NCBI RefSeq assembly: GCF_000213055.1
Contig: NZ_CM001165.1
Coordinates: 3,680,945 to 3,744,944, forward strand
From: Streptomyces sp. Tu6071
Lineage (GTDB): Bacteria; Actinomycetota; Actinomycetes; Streptomycetales; Streptomycetaceae
DNA length: 64,000 bases
Direction of reading: 5' to 3'
The notes beneath the pieces are model-generated. The model ran no database searches. It worked only from the letters and a program-made list of their open reading frames with translations, and was not told where the DNA came from. Shown here piece after piece: positions 29,871 to 37,160 of the stretch. The translations under genes and the position numbers were made by a program. Within the stretch, counting starts at the first letter, position 1. Each line of letters begins with the position of its first letter.

Positions 29871-30125
29871 GGCGACGGCTCCCTTACGCGGTACGGGGAG
29901 GCTGCCCTCCACCCGGACGTATCAGACATACAAGCCGATATCAGTACGGGATGCCCACGCGCACGCGTACCTGTACCGGCTGGTAGCCACGATGATGCTA
30001 CCCGCGAGTAATAAGACGCAAGCCCTGACGGGCCGAGCGAATGAGGAAGTCGTCACTCCGGGGCCCGCGCACCGCTCCCCTCGCGGCCCTCCCGGCCCCC
30101 GTACCACCTCGGTACTCTTTCCCCC

Positions 30126-30629
30126 ATGTACGGCTACGACCCGAACGCGGGCGCCCAGCAGCAGTACGCCCCGCCCCCGCAGGCCCCGCAGCAGCCCCAG
30201 CCCGGCGGGTACGGCCAGCAGCAGCCGGACGCGTACGGCCAGCAGCAGCCCCCGCTCTACCCCGAGCCGTCCCCCCCGTCGCTCGCGGAGGCGGTCCGCG
30301 CGTTCACGACGGGCCAGTTCACCTCGGACGACTTCCAGCAGATCTTCGCCGCGTCGAAGGTCTACTGCCCGCGCGGCGACACCCCCGGCTTCCTGGCCCT
30401 GCACAACACGCAGCAGCCGGTGATCCCGATGTTCACCTCGCTGAAGGAGCTGCGCCGCTACGCCGGCAAGGACTCGAAGTACTTCGTGATCACGGGCGCC
30501 GAGGTCCTGGACCTCCTCCCCACGGGCTACGGCTTCGTCCTCGACATGGAGGGCGAGCACCGCATCGTCTTCGACGCGAAGGCGGTCGAGGAGATGGTCG
30601 AGTACGCGATGCGAAGGATGTACGGCTGA
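30126..30629 (+). CDS. SseB-domain protein with Gln/Pro-rich N terminus
   Basis: A 167-residue protein. Residues 1-50 are low complexity (GAQQQYAPPPQ, GGYGQQQPDAYGQQQPP) and probably disordered. About 52-165 form an SseB domain (AVRAFTTGQFTSDDFQQIFA; IPMFTSLKELRRYAG; DLLPTGYGFVLDMEG). Function unknown; in enterobacteria SseB relatives modulate sulfurtransferase or secretion. ATG 30126 is seven bases after TACTCT with no SD, a leaderless arrangement. Confidence 0.85.
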   Translation: MYGYDPNAGAQQQYAPPPQAPQQPQPGGYGQQQPDAYGQQQPPLYPEPSPPSLAEAVRAFTTGQFTSDDFQQIFAASKVYCPRGDTPGFLALHNTQQPVIPMFTSLKELRRYAGKDSKYFVITGAEVLDLLPTGYGFVLDMEGEHRIVFDAKAVEEMVEYAMRRMYG

Positions 30630-30683
30630 CGCCCGCGCCCCCGGCCGCGCGGCGGGCCCGCGCGGGACCGGAGCGCGCTCGTG

Positions 30684-31055
30684 TCATCCCGCCGGAGCGA
30701 ACACGCAGAACTCGTTCCCCTCGGGGTCCCGCATGACGTGCCACGCGATGCCCTTCGCGGCGTCGGGCTCCGCGACGACCCGGGCCCCGAGCCCCCGCAG
30801 CCGCTCGACGTCCCCGTACACGTCGTGGTGCATCCGGTTCTTGACCGCCTTGCCCTCGGGCACGGGGCACACCCAGATCAAGGGCCCGCCCCCCGCCGCG
30901 TCGACGATGGCCACCGGCTCCCCGACAGGCCCCTCACCCTCCCGCCGCTCATACCCCATCGCGGCACACCACCAATCGGCGAGCGCCTGATGGTCCCGCG
31001 CGTCCAGACAGAGATCCTTGAACCGGGCGGGCGCCGCCTGCGAGGAAGAGGTCAT
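30684..31055 (-). CDS. VOC-family protein
   Basis: A 123-residue VOC (glyoxalase_6-like) protein: FKDLCLDARDHQALADWWCA at the start, GPLIWVCPVPEGKAVKNRMH in the middle, and AWHVMRDPEGNEFCVFAP at the end, the standard half-barrel strands. Likely metal-dependent but unassigned. Its start codon overlaps the start of the divergent frameshifted gene by two bases, so both share a promoter region. Confidence 0.84.
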   Translation of the reverse strand: MTSSSQAAPARFKDLCLDARDHQALADWWCAAMGYERREGEGPVGEPVAIVDAAGGGPLIWVCPVPEGKAVKNRMHHDVYGDVERLRGLGARVVAEPDAAKGIAWHVMRDPEGNEFCVFAPAG

Positions 31056-31471
31056 GCGCCCAGCCTGCCCGCGCCCGCCCTCGCCCGCCACCCCTTCGCA
31101 CCACCGCGCCCCCCAAGTGGCGTGCGCGTGCGCCGCCACCGCCGTGTGCGGCGCGCTGACCGCCACCCCGGCGACGGCGTCGGCCGGCGCCGCGGACGTC
31201 CGCACGGCGCCGATCCCGCGTACAAGATCCTCAAGCACCTCGACTACTCGGGACCGGGAAAGGCTTCGCTGCGCGCCGGGTACGACGACCGCGCGCGGGA
31301 CAAGGGCGTGATCACCATGTACTGCGAGGGCGTCGTCCGCTGCCCCAACTGGGTCAGCACGACCTGGCCAAGGAGAACAAGCGATCGGCGGCCCCGGCCG
31401 AGGACGCGTACGTCAGCTCGTACGCCTCCTTGGCGCAGCGACTGAACGCCCCGGCCCGGTCCGCACCGTGA
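31054..31471 (+). pseudogene. Frameshifted gene for a secreted protein
   Basis: Three coherent, strongly GC3-biased segments in successive frames form one gene. Segment A starts at ATG 31054 (GAGGAAG five bases upstream) and holds a signal-peptide-like VACACAATAVCGALTATPA followed by TASAG. Segment B (about 31210-31345) reads DPAYKILKHLDYSGPGKASL then RAGYDDRARDKGVITMYCEG. Segment C (about 31346-31471) reads QLGQHDLAKENKRSAAPAED and ends SLAQRLNAPARSAP before TGA. Both frame changes go the same direction, as two one-base losses would produce. No family is recognised; the mature protein would be small and secreted. Its TGA touches the next gene, suggesting an operon. Either a recent pseudogene or sequencing errors in two GC runs. 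Confidence 0.65.
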
Positions 31472-31480
31472 GTGCCGCGC

Positions 31481-31993
31481 ATGACCGGTGACGCGGACAG
31501 CGCGTTCCTCACCCATGCCTCGGAGGTCGCCTTCGACCTCGGCGAGGACCGCTTCCGGCTCACCACGCTGCGGATTCGGCCCCGCCGCGTCGAGTTCACG
31601 GAGGTCGACGGCCCCGCGCTGCCGCCCGTCCACCGCGAGGGCCCGCCTCCCGGCACCGGCCGCGAGGCGCGGCGTACGTACGACTGGCAGCCGGCCGCGG
31701 CGGCGCCGTCCTGGATGAACGTGGCCTGGCTCCTGGACGACCTCGCGGCCTGGGTCGGGCAGATGGCGGAGGACCACGTCGTACTGGCGGGCGTCGAGTC
31801 CCCCGAACCGGACGGGTGCGACGTCCTGGTCCGCGACGGCGACACCCCGTACCGGGCCCGCCTCGCCCTGGCCGCCCGGGACGAGGTCCTGGACTACCCC
31901 GGCATGTACCTCCGCGAACTGTTCGCCGAAGGCCGCCACCGCGACCACCTGACGGAGAACGGCACACTGGTCGATCTGCGGGGCGTTCTCTGA
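31481..31993 (+). CDS. Hypothetical protein downstream of the secreted-protein gene
   Basis: A 170-residue soluble acidic protein; no family recognised. Segments such as FLTHASEVAFDLGEDRF, WMNVAWLLDDLAAWVGQ and YPGMYLRELFAEGRHRDH suggest an alpha/beta fold with a hydrophobic core and no signal or membrane helix. ATG 31481 is used; a GTG at 31472 directly follows the TGA of the frameshifted gene (TGAGTG), so translation may be coupled. A cytoplasmic partner after a secreted protein recalls an effector-immunity order, but nothing in the sequence proves this. Confidence 0.7.
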   Translation: MTGDADSAFLTHASEVAFDLGEDRFRLTTLRIRPRRVEFTEVDGPALPPVHREGPPPGTGREARRTYDWQPAAAAPSWMNVAWLLDDLAAWVGQMAEDHVVLAGVESPEPDGCDVLVRDGDTPYRARLALAARDEVLDYPGMYLRELFAEGRHRDHLTENGTLVDLRGVL

Positions 31994-32042
31994 TCCCCCG
32001 GCCCGGCCTCCGCCCGCCGACGCCCGCCCCGGTGGGCACACC

Positions 32043-33068
32043 TCACCTCCGATAGCGCCGCGCCACCTCCCCGAAGGCGGCCTTGGGCTCCCACTCCATG
32101 TCGGGATAAGCCCGCCCCCGGCCCTCTTCGAGGAGTTTCACGATCCCCAGCCCGGCCCGGTCGAGGTCGTCCCGGGGATCGCCGTCCGGACGGTGCGGGT
32201 AGCCGGCCAGAGCGAAGAGGAAGACGAACGCGCTGTCCACGCCCTCGCTGTCGAAGATCTCCAGGAGTTCGCCCAGATACGCGGCCTGGCCCGCCTCGTC
32301 CCGCTCGTACACGCCGTTCAGCCGCAGCGGCGCCCGCGTGTGCGGATCGTGCTCGACCACGCCGAGCACCCGCCCGCCCCGGTCTCCCGCGCCCCGGTAG
32401 GCCGCGGTGCCGAAGCCGGTGACGGCGAGCGGCTTCGGCCCCCGGGCCAGTTCGCGGACCGCCTCCCGGAACCGGTCGGCGACCTCGGCGGAGCGGATCA
32501 GCTCGTACGTCACGAGGTCGAAGGGCTCCCAGTCGACCTGCTCGAACTGGATGGCCGCGTACGTGAGCCTCCCCCGGAAGCGCGCGCGGACCGCGGTGGC
32601 GGCCTCGCGCAGGAACGCGTTGACGCGCGCGCCCAGTGCGCGCATCGCCTCGCCCCGCCGCTCCGGGGGGTCCATCAGTCGTTCGACCCGCTCCCCGGAG
32701 TCCTCTCCGGGCAGGAATCCGCGGTTCATCACGCTCAGTTCGACCCCCGCGACGAACACGACCTCCGCCCCCTGCCGCCGGAGCCGTTCCGCCCGCTCGG
32801 CGCAGTCGCGGAAGAGCGCGAGGATCCGCTCCGGGTCCAGCTCCAGCGGATAGGGCGAGAACCAGACCTCCAGGCCGAGCGCGGCGGCGGCACCGGCGGC
32901 CAGCTCCAGCCGCTCCGGGTCACCTCCGATGATCTGGACCGCGTCGCAGTGCAAATCGTCGCGGATGACGGCGAGTTCGCGCCGGACCACCGCCGGGTCG
33001 AAGTGCTCGCGAGATGTCCGGCCGTGCACGACGAGTCCGGTGTCGTAGGTCATTCCTCTTGCCCGCAT
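32043..33068 (-). CDS. Conserved TIM-barrel (glycoside hydrolase-like) protein
   Basis: A 341-residue protein. The order of strands fits a TIM barrel: YDTGLVVHGRTSREHFD, VIRDDLHCDAVQIIGGD, GLEVWFSPYPLELDPE, EVVFVAGVELSVMNRGFLPG, LTYAAIQFEQVDWEPFDLV, PLAVTGFGTAAYRGA and VDSAFVFLFALAGYPH. Acidic residues at strand ends (GVELS; FEQVDWE) sit where GH-A clan catalytic Glu residues occur. Homologues in actinobacteria carry unreliable names such as abortive infection protein; I would not use that. ATG 33068 follows GAGGGG by eight bases. It is divergent from a TetR gene with a 28-bp palindrome between, so it is probably inducible. Confidence 0.75.
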   Translation of the reverse strand: MRARGMTYDTGLVVHGRTSREHFDPAVVRRELAVIRDDLHCDAVQIIGGDPERLELAAGAAAALGLEVWFSPYPLELDPERILALFRDCAERAERLRRQGAEVVFVAGVELSVMNRGFLPGEDSGERVERLMDPPERRGEAMRALGARVNAFLREAATAVRARFRGRLTYAAIQFEQVDWEPFDLVTYELIRSAEVADRFREAVRELARGPKPLAVTGFGTAAYRGAGDRGGRVLGVVEHDPHTRAPLRLNGVYERDEAGQAAYLGELLEIFDSEGVDSAFVFLFALAGYPHRPDGDPRDDLDRAGLGIVKLLEEGRGRAYPDMEWEPKAAFGEVARRYRR

Positions 33069-33118
33069 GGCGATGTCCCCTCTGCCTGTCCCGGTCGGCA
33101 CGAGACTCACAGGAAAAG

Positions 33119-33146
33119 TGCGTGCACGCAAATTTGCGCGCACGCA
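33119..33146. promoter_or_regulatory. 28-bp palindrome, probable TetR operator
   Basis: Left arm TGCGTGCACGCAAA, right arm TTTGCGCGCACGCA, symmetric except for one base pair. It lies between the TIM-barrel gene and the TetR gene, 12 bp before the latter's ATG. Confidence 0.75.
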
Positions 33147-33158
33147 GACTCTCGTGGG

Positions 33159-33824
33159 ATGCTGCGCACCGTGACGACACCACCGCCAGGGCTCCGGGAA
33201 CGGAAGAAGCAGGCCACACGCGAGGCGCTGCGGGACGCGGCCCTGCGGCTGGCCATGGAGCGCGGACCGGACGGGGTGCGGGTCGAGGACATCGCCGAGG
33301 CCGCCGGGGTCTCGCCACGCACCTACAACAACTACTTCACCAGTCGCGAGCAGGCGATCGTCTCCGCCGTCACCGCCGACCGGGAGGCGCGGATCGCGGC
33401 GGCGCTCGCGGCCCGGCCCGCGGGCGTGCGCCTGGCCGACGCCGTCACCGAGGCGGTGGCCGAGCAGTACGCGCACACCGGCGAGCGGGGAGAGCGGGCG
33501 CTGCTCCTGATCACCACCCGCACCCCCTTGCGCGAGGCGTTCCTCGACAGCACCACCGGCATCGAACCCCCGCTCACGACGGTGCTCGCCGCACGCCTGG
33601 GGGACTCCGGCGCGCCCACGGCCCGCGTTCTCTCGGCGAGCGTGGCGGCGGCGGTGCGCATCGCGCTGGAGGACTGGCTCGCACCGTCCGGGGACGGGGA
33701 GGCCGCCGAAAGCGGCGCCGCTGGGCTCGTCGTGCCCTCCGGCTCGCTGCCCGACCGGCTCCGCGCGGCACTGGCTCCGCTCGCGCCCGCCTTCGACGCC
33801 GCCGAGCGGGCCACCCAGCCGTGA
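33159..33824 (+). CDS. TetR-family transcriptional regulator
   Basis: A 221-residue regulator. The HTH spans ERKKQATREALRDAALRLAM, ERGPDGVRVEDIAEAAGVSP and RTYNNYFTSREQAI (residues about 14-65), with the usual YNYF motif as NNYF. The C-terminal domain, Ala/Leu rich, is the ligand domain with an ITTRTPLREAF patch. ATG 33159 or GTG 33171 could start it; neither has a strong SD. It presumably represses the divergent TIM-barrel gene through the 33119-33146 palindrome. Confidence 0.88.
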   Translation: MLRTVTTPPPGLRERKKQATREALRDAALRLAMERGPDGVRVEDIAEAAGVSPRTYNNYFTSREQAIVSAVTADREARIAAALAARPAGVRLADAVTEAVAEQYAHTGERGERALLLITTRTPLREAFLDSTTGIEPPLTTVLAARLGDSGAPTARVLSASVAAAVRIALEDWLAPSGDGEAAESGAAGLVVPSGSLPDRLRAALAPLAPAFDAAERATQP

Positions 33825-33940
33825 CCGACGAGCCGACGGCCGATCAGACCGAGACGAGAACGGGGGTGTTCAGCATGAGATCAGGACACGGAGGGGCGTT
33901 CGACCGAGCCGTCTCGGGGGTTTCGAAGCACGTTCTGCGG

Positions 33941-34144
33941 TCACCCGGGCAGAACCCGGACGCCCCGCCCCGCGCGAACGCCGGCCAGGAAACCGGCGAA
34001 GGCGGCGCGGGTGAACTCGATGACCGGGCCGTTGTCGGCGCGCTTGCTGTCGCGGACAGGCACGACGGCCTCCCCCATGGCCACCTCCACGCAGTTCCCG
34101 CTGTTGCCGCCGCCGCGGCTCGACTTGATCCACGTCCGGCCCAT
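33941..34144 (-). CDS. DUF397 protein
   Basis: A 67-residue DUF397 protein: TWIKSSRGGGNSGNCVEVAM, GEAVVPVRDSKRADNGPVIE and FTRAAFAGFLAGVRAG. The family has WxKSSxSxxxGxCVEVA, VRDSK and F..FL..V blocks, all visible. ATG 34144 has AGGAGG nine bases upstream. DUF397 proteins accompany XRE/DUF5753 regulators (WhiJ-like systems) in Streptomyces and seem to act as their partners in developmental control; this role is from family knowledge. Confidence 0.85.
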   Translation of the reverse strand: MGRTWIKSSRGGGNSGNCVEVAMGEAVVPVRDSKRADNGPVIEFTRAAFAGFLAGVRAGRGVRVLPG

Positions 34145-34254
34145 ACCCGTCGTCCTCCTGGGTGAGTTCGCCAGGAGGCTTCCCACCGCCTGCCACGACG
34201 AAGCCCGCCGCCCCGATCCTCGGAGTGACGGGCCCGCGTGCGGTCCGGGAAGGC

Positions 34255-34446
34255 TCAGCCCTCGCGAACCCCTGTGAGGAACGCCGTGAAGGCGGAGCGG
34301 CCGAACTCGATCACCGGGCCGTCGCTGGAGCGCTTGCTGTCGCGGACCGGCACGGCTCGCTCGCCCATAGCAACCTCCACGCAGTCCCCGCCATTGCCGC
34401 CGCTGTAACTGGATTTGGTCCACTGGCGACGCCGTACCGGTGTCAT
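34255..34446 (-). CDS. DUF397 protein, second copy
   Basis: A 63-residue DUF397 protein: QWTKSSYSGGNGGDCVEVAM, GERAVPVRDSKRSSDGPVIE and FGRSAFTAFLTGVREG. About as similar to its neighbour (33941) as paralogues usually are. ATG 34446 lies just after the XRE stop at 34450, with AAGGGAG inside the XRE 3' end eight bases upstream, so it is cotranscribed and probably coupled. Confidence 0.87.
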   Translation of the reverse strand: MTPVRRRQWTKSSYSGGNGGDCVEVAMGERAVPVRDSKRSSDGPVIEFGRSAFTAFLTGVREG

Positions 34447-34449
34447 GAG

Positions 34450-35277
34450 TCATGCTCCCTTTGCGATCGAGCGGAGGATTTCCGCCGATTCCTGCTCGTT
34501 GGCAGCGGCCATGCGCAGACGGTCACAGGTCGTGGACCCGAACGCTACGGCTGCGGGGCTGTAGTCCACCTGTCCGCCCAAGGCAGTTTCGGAGTAGACC
34601 GCGTTCGGGGACGCCCCCTCTACCGCAAGCATCGTAAAAGACACATGGCTGGGGGATGCACCTGCTGAGAAAGGCAGCACCTGCAAGGTCACGTGCGGGA
34701 GCCTGCCGAGGGCCAGCAGGTTCTCGATTTGCCCGCGCATCACCGCTTCGCCACCAACCTGGGTCCGCAGCACGCCCTCATGAATCACCGACCACAGTTC
34801 CGGCGGATTGGCGCGGTAGAGCACTTCAGCGCGCCTCATCCGCATGGCCACAAGCTCTCGGATTTGCTCGTTCGTCTCACGTGGCTGGGCCGCTCGAACA
34901 ACTGCTTCGGCATACTCCGGTGTCTGAAGAATCCCCTTACAGAAAATCGCGGAGTAGTCGGTTATCACCTTTGCCCGCTGCTCCAGTTCGAAGTACGGCC
35001 CGAACCACTCCGGCAGCGCCGCATCCCTCAGCATCCTCTTCAAGATGTCCTGGTAGACCTCGCCCGTATTGGCCACCTCGTCCATCGCCGCGGCGAAGGC
35101 CAGCGTCGGGGGCGCTTTGCCCGCTTCCACCTTCGCCACCTGGGCCTGCGAGTAGTGGAGCAGTTTGGCAAATGCCCGCTGCGTAAGCCCCAGGCGTTTG
35201 CGCAGCTTCTGAACGTCGAACCTGAACGCCCAGATGCCTTGCGTGGGTTCGGCGGGGCGTTCCCCGATGTCGGTCAC
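34450..35277 (-). CDS. XRE-family regulator with DUF5753 domain (WhiJ-like)
   Basis: A 275-residue regulator. The N-terminal Xre HTH is KLRKRLGLTQRAFAKLLHYS and QAQVAKVEAGKAPPTLAFAA; the C-terminal DUF5753 domain includes LPEWFGPYFELEQRAKVITD, CKGILQTPEYAEAVVR and PHVTLQVLPFSAGASPSHVS. These regulators pair with DUF397 proteins and influence sporulation and antibiotic timing in Streptomyces. Start GTG 35277 is preferred because AAAGGGG lies about 11 bases upstream; the frame extends to GTG 35289, whose second codon would be TTA (bldA-dependent), but there the SD would touch the start. Divergent from the small CxxC gene at 35401. Confidence 0.88.
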   Translation of the reverse strand: MTDIGERPAEPTQGIWAFRFDVQKLRKRLGLTQRAFAKLLHYSQAQVAKVEAGKAPPTLAFAAAMDEVANTGEVYQDILKRMLRDAALPEWFGPYFELEQRAKVITDYSAIFCKGILQTPEYAEAVVRAAQPRETNEQIRELVAMRMRRAEVLYRANPPELWSVIHEGVLRTQVGGEAVMRGQIENLLALGRLPHVTLQVLPFSAGASPSHVSFTMLAVEGASPNAVYSETALGGQVDYSPAAVAFGSTTCDRLRMAAANEQESAEILRSIAKGA

Positions 35278-35356
35278 GCGTTCTAACACCCCTTTCTGAC
35301 CTGTGAGTTGAATCAGTTCCCTGCCATCTGGAATCGCAATCGCGAAGGTGGAATCG

Positions 35357-35368
35357 GTAGATATCTAC
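35357..35368. promoter_or_regulatory. 12-bp palindrome GTAGATATCTAC
   Basis: A perfect palindrome, the most AT-rich stretch in this divergent gap, with GGAATCG direct repeats just left (35330 and 35350 regions). A plausible operator for the XRE regulator; inference only. Confidence 0.5.
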
Positions 35369-35400
35369 TTGCAGTCCTACCTCGGGCGCAAGCTATTGCC

Positions 35401-35559
35401 ATGCCTCAGGAAACGCCTGACCCGACGGTCACTCACTGCGTCGTCTGCACTCAACTCGCCCGTGAGGAGCGAGAGGCCGAGGCGCGGGGGGATCTTTCCC
35501 GCGCCGTTGACTGCCGCGTGCTGAGGGCGCGTCACCCGCACGGGGACGGTTCCCGGTGA
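35401..35559 (+). CDS. Small CxxC-containing protein
   Basis: A 52-residue acidic protein: THCVVCTQLAREEREAEARG after a short Pro-rich start; a single CVVC pair could bind zinc with a later Cys (DCRVL) and His (ARHPHGD). No family is recognised with certainty, but similar CxxC peptides sit beside WhiJ-like XRE/DUF397 clusters. Good GC3 bias supports it as coding. Its TGA overlaps the GTG of the next gene by four bases, so they are coupled. Confidence 0.65.
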   Translation: MPQETPDPTVTHCVVCTQLAREEREAEARGDLSRAVDCRVLRARHPHGDGSR

Positions 35560-36251
35560 TCGTCGTGTCGCTCGGTGGCGACGCCCACCGCGCCGTACTG
35601 CTCGGGCGGGCGCGGGTCGGGACGCCGGAGGACGCCGCCGCATGGCTGCGCGGGGAGGCGTTGCGGCTCGCGGTGCGGCTCGACCCGGGGCCCCGTACGC
35701 GGTGGGCGGCGCCCGGCCTCGTACACCCCGTGCGCGGGCCGGGGCCCGACGCGCCGACGGCGATGAGGGCGTGGGCCGAGTGCCCCGAACAGGTGCGGGA
35801 CGTACGGGCGTTGCTGGCTCAGGGACACCCGTACACGCGCCGCTTCCAGGACCCGGGCGGCTCCTGGTACGAACTGACCGCCGCCCCCGCAGAGAACGCA
35901 GGTGATCCCATGAACCAGCCCTCCCCGGACGTGCCGCGCTGTGAGGCGACCGGGCAAGTGACGCAGATCGTGGCGGAGTTGGCCATGGACGTGACACGGT
36001 CGGCGGGGGCTCCGCCCCGCTCCCGTATCCGCTGCGCGCTCGCCCCGCACCTCACGTACGAGCACCAGGGGATCGTCCGTGAGCTGAGCGGGGGCGGCGG
36101 GCACGTGTGGGGGACGTTCGGGGCGGCCGTGCCCGTCTGGCGCGTGCGCGTCGCGCCGCCCTGCCCGCACTGGGCGGGCGCCGCACCGTGCGGGCTCTAC
36201 GACGACCACCCCGGGGCGTGCGTGCCCGCGCGGACGAGCGAGACCGCGTAG
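35556..36251 (+). CDS. Hypothetical protein, coupled to CxxC peptide
   Basis: A 231-residue protein of unknown family. N-terminal part MIVVSLGGDAHRAVLLGRAR with VGTPEDAAAWLRGEALRLAV, then FQDPGGSWYELTAAPAE; a second segment from residue about 118 (MNQPSPDVPRCEATGQVTQI) ends with CPHWAGAAPCGLYDDHPGAC, a Cys/His-rich tail that may bind metal. An internal ATG at 35910 with GGTGATCCC upstream could start a separate product. Start GTG 35556 overlaps the preceding stop (GTGA). Confidence 0.65.
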   Translation: MIVVSLGGDAHRAVLLGRARVGTPEDAAAWLRGEALRLAVRLDPGPRTRWAAPGLVHPVRGPGPDAPTAMRAWAECPEQVRDVRALLAQGHPYTRRFQDPGGSWYELTAAPAENAGDPMNQPSPDVPRCEATGQVTQIVAELAMDVTRSAGAPPRSRIRCALAPHLTYEHQGIVRELSGGGGHVWGTFGAAVPVWRVRVAPPCPHWAGAAPCGLYDDHPGACVPARTSETA

Positions 36252-36357
36252 CCGTGCGCCGGGGCGCGCCGGAAGGCGACGGCGCGCCTCCGGCGGAGGC
36301 CGTACCGAGGACGCCCCGTTGTGGCCCGATCGGTCCAGAACCAGTACGGTGGTGGGC

Positions 36358-36954
36358 ATGGCCCGGCCCCGTGAGTTCGACGAGCACCGCGTGATGCTCG
36401 CTGTCCGCGACGCGTTCTGGGACAAGGGCTACGCGGGGACGTCGATGGACGACCTGCTGCGGGCGAGCGGGCTGGGCAAGGGCAGCCTCTACGGGGCGTT
36501 CGGGGACAAGCGCAGCCTGTTCCTGCGCGTGCTGCGCGAGTACGACGACGCGAACCTGCGGGCGCTGCGCGAGCGGCTGGCGGCCTCGGCGCGCGCGATC
36601 GATTTCGTGCGCGAGTTCGCTCTCGGCCCGGCCGGGGACCCGAGCGGCGCGGTCGCGCGGCGCGGCTGCCTGCTGGCCAACAGCAACGCCGAACTGGCCA
36701 CCAGCACCCCGGAAGTCGCCGCCGAGGCCCGCCGCAGCTACGGCCTGATCGCCGCCACCCTGACGGAGGCGCTGGAGCGCGCCCGACGGGAGGGGGACCT
36801 CGCCCCCGACGCCGATCCCGCCGAGACCGCCCGCGCGGTCCTCGTGGCGCAACTCGGCCTCATAGCCCTCGGGCGCACCGGTACGGACGTCGCCATGCTC
36901 GCCGCGATGGGCGATTCCGCGCTGGCGCGGCTCCTGCCCGCCCCGCGGCGGTAG
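36358..36954 (+). CDS. TetR-family transcriptional regulator
   Basis: A 198-residue regulator: MARPREFDEHRVMLAVRDAF, WDKGYAGTSMDDLLRASGLG, KGSLYGAFGDKRSLFLRVL form the HTH (about 1-60). The ligand domain contains the RRGCLLANSNAELA patch typical of the AcuR/YxaF-like subgroup. ATG 36358 is seven bases after TACGGT with no SD (leaderless). The downstream SDR at 37161 has its own promoter with GGTCCAGA elements also found before this gene at 36332-36339, so both are probably bound by the same protein. Same type as the TetR at 1-134. Confidence 0.9.
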   Translation: MARPREFDEHRVMLAVRDAFWDKGYAGTSMDDLLRASGLGKGSLYGAFGDKRSLFLRVLREYDDANLRALRERLAASARAIDFVREFALGPAGDPSGAVARRGCLLANSNAELATSTPEVAAEARRSYGLIAATLTEALERARREGDLAPDADPAETARAVLVAQLGLIALGRTGTDVAMLAAMGDSALARLLPAPRR

Positions 36955-37094
36955 CGACCGCACCTCCGGCCGCTCCGCGTCGCCACCACGGCCCACCGAA
37001 GGCCCCGCGTCCTGAGCGGCGCCCTCGATCCAGCGTTCCGCGGTGTCCGGTACGACCGTGAGGTCGCGCCGCCGGCCCTCGCCTCCCCACATTC

Positions 37095-37141
37095 TTGACT
37101 GAGCGGTCCAGATGGGTCAGGGTTATGGACGTACCAGTCCA
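37095..37141 (+). promoter_or_regulatory. SDR promoter with candidate TetR operator
   Basis: TTGACT (37095-37100), 17-nt spacer, CAGGGT (37118-37123). GGTCCAGA lies within the spacer (37105-37112) and the palindrome TGGAC-N6-GTCCA (37126-37141) covers the expected start point. GGTCCAGA also occurs at 36332 before the TetR gene. Confidence 0.65.
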
Positions 37142-37160
37142 GAAATCGAAGGAGGGCGGC

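Noticed and set aside
18624..29934. CTTGTAT shared by the FCD regulator upstream region (18624) and, inverted, the acyl-CoA dehydrogenase upstream region (29928) as a common operator
   Set aside because: Only seven shared bases; flanks do not match.
32043..33068. Naming the TIM-barrel protein an abortive infection (phage defence) protein
   Set aside because: That name circulates for homologues, but the sequence shows a sugar-hydrolase-like barrel, no defence domain and no defence neighbours.
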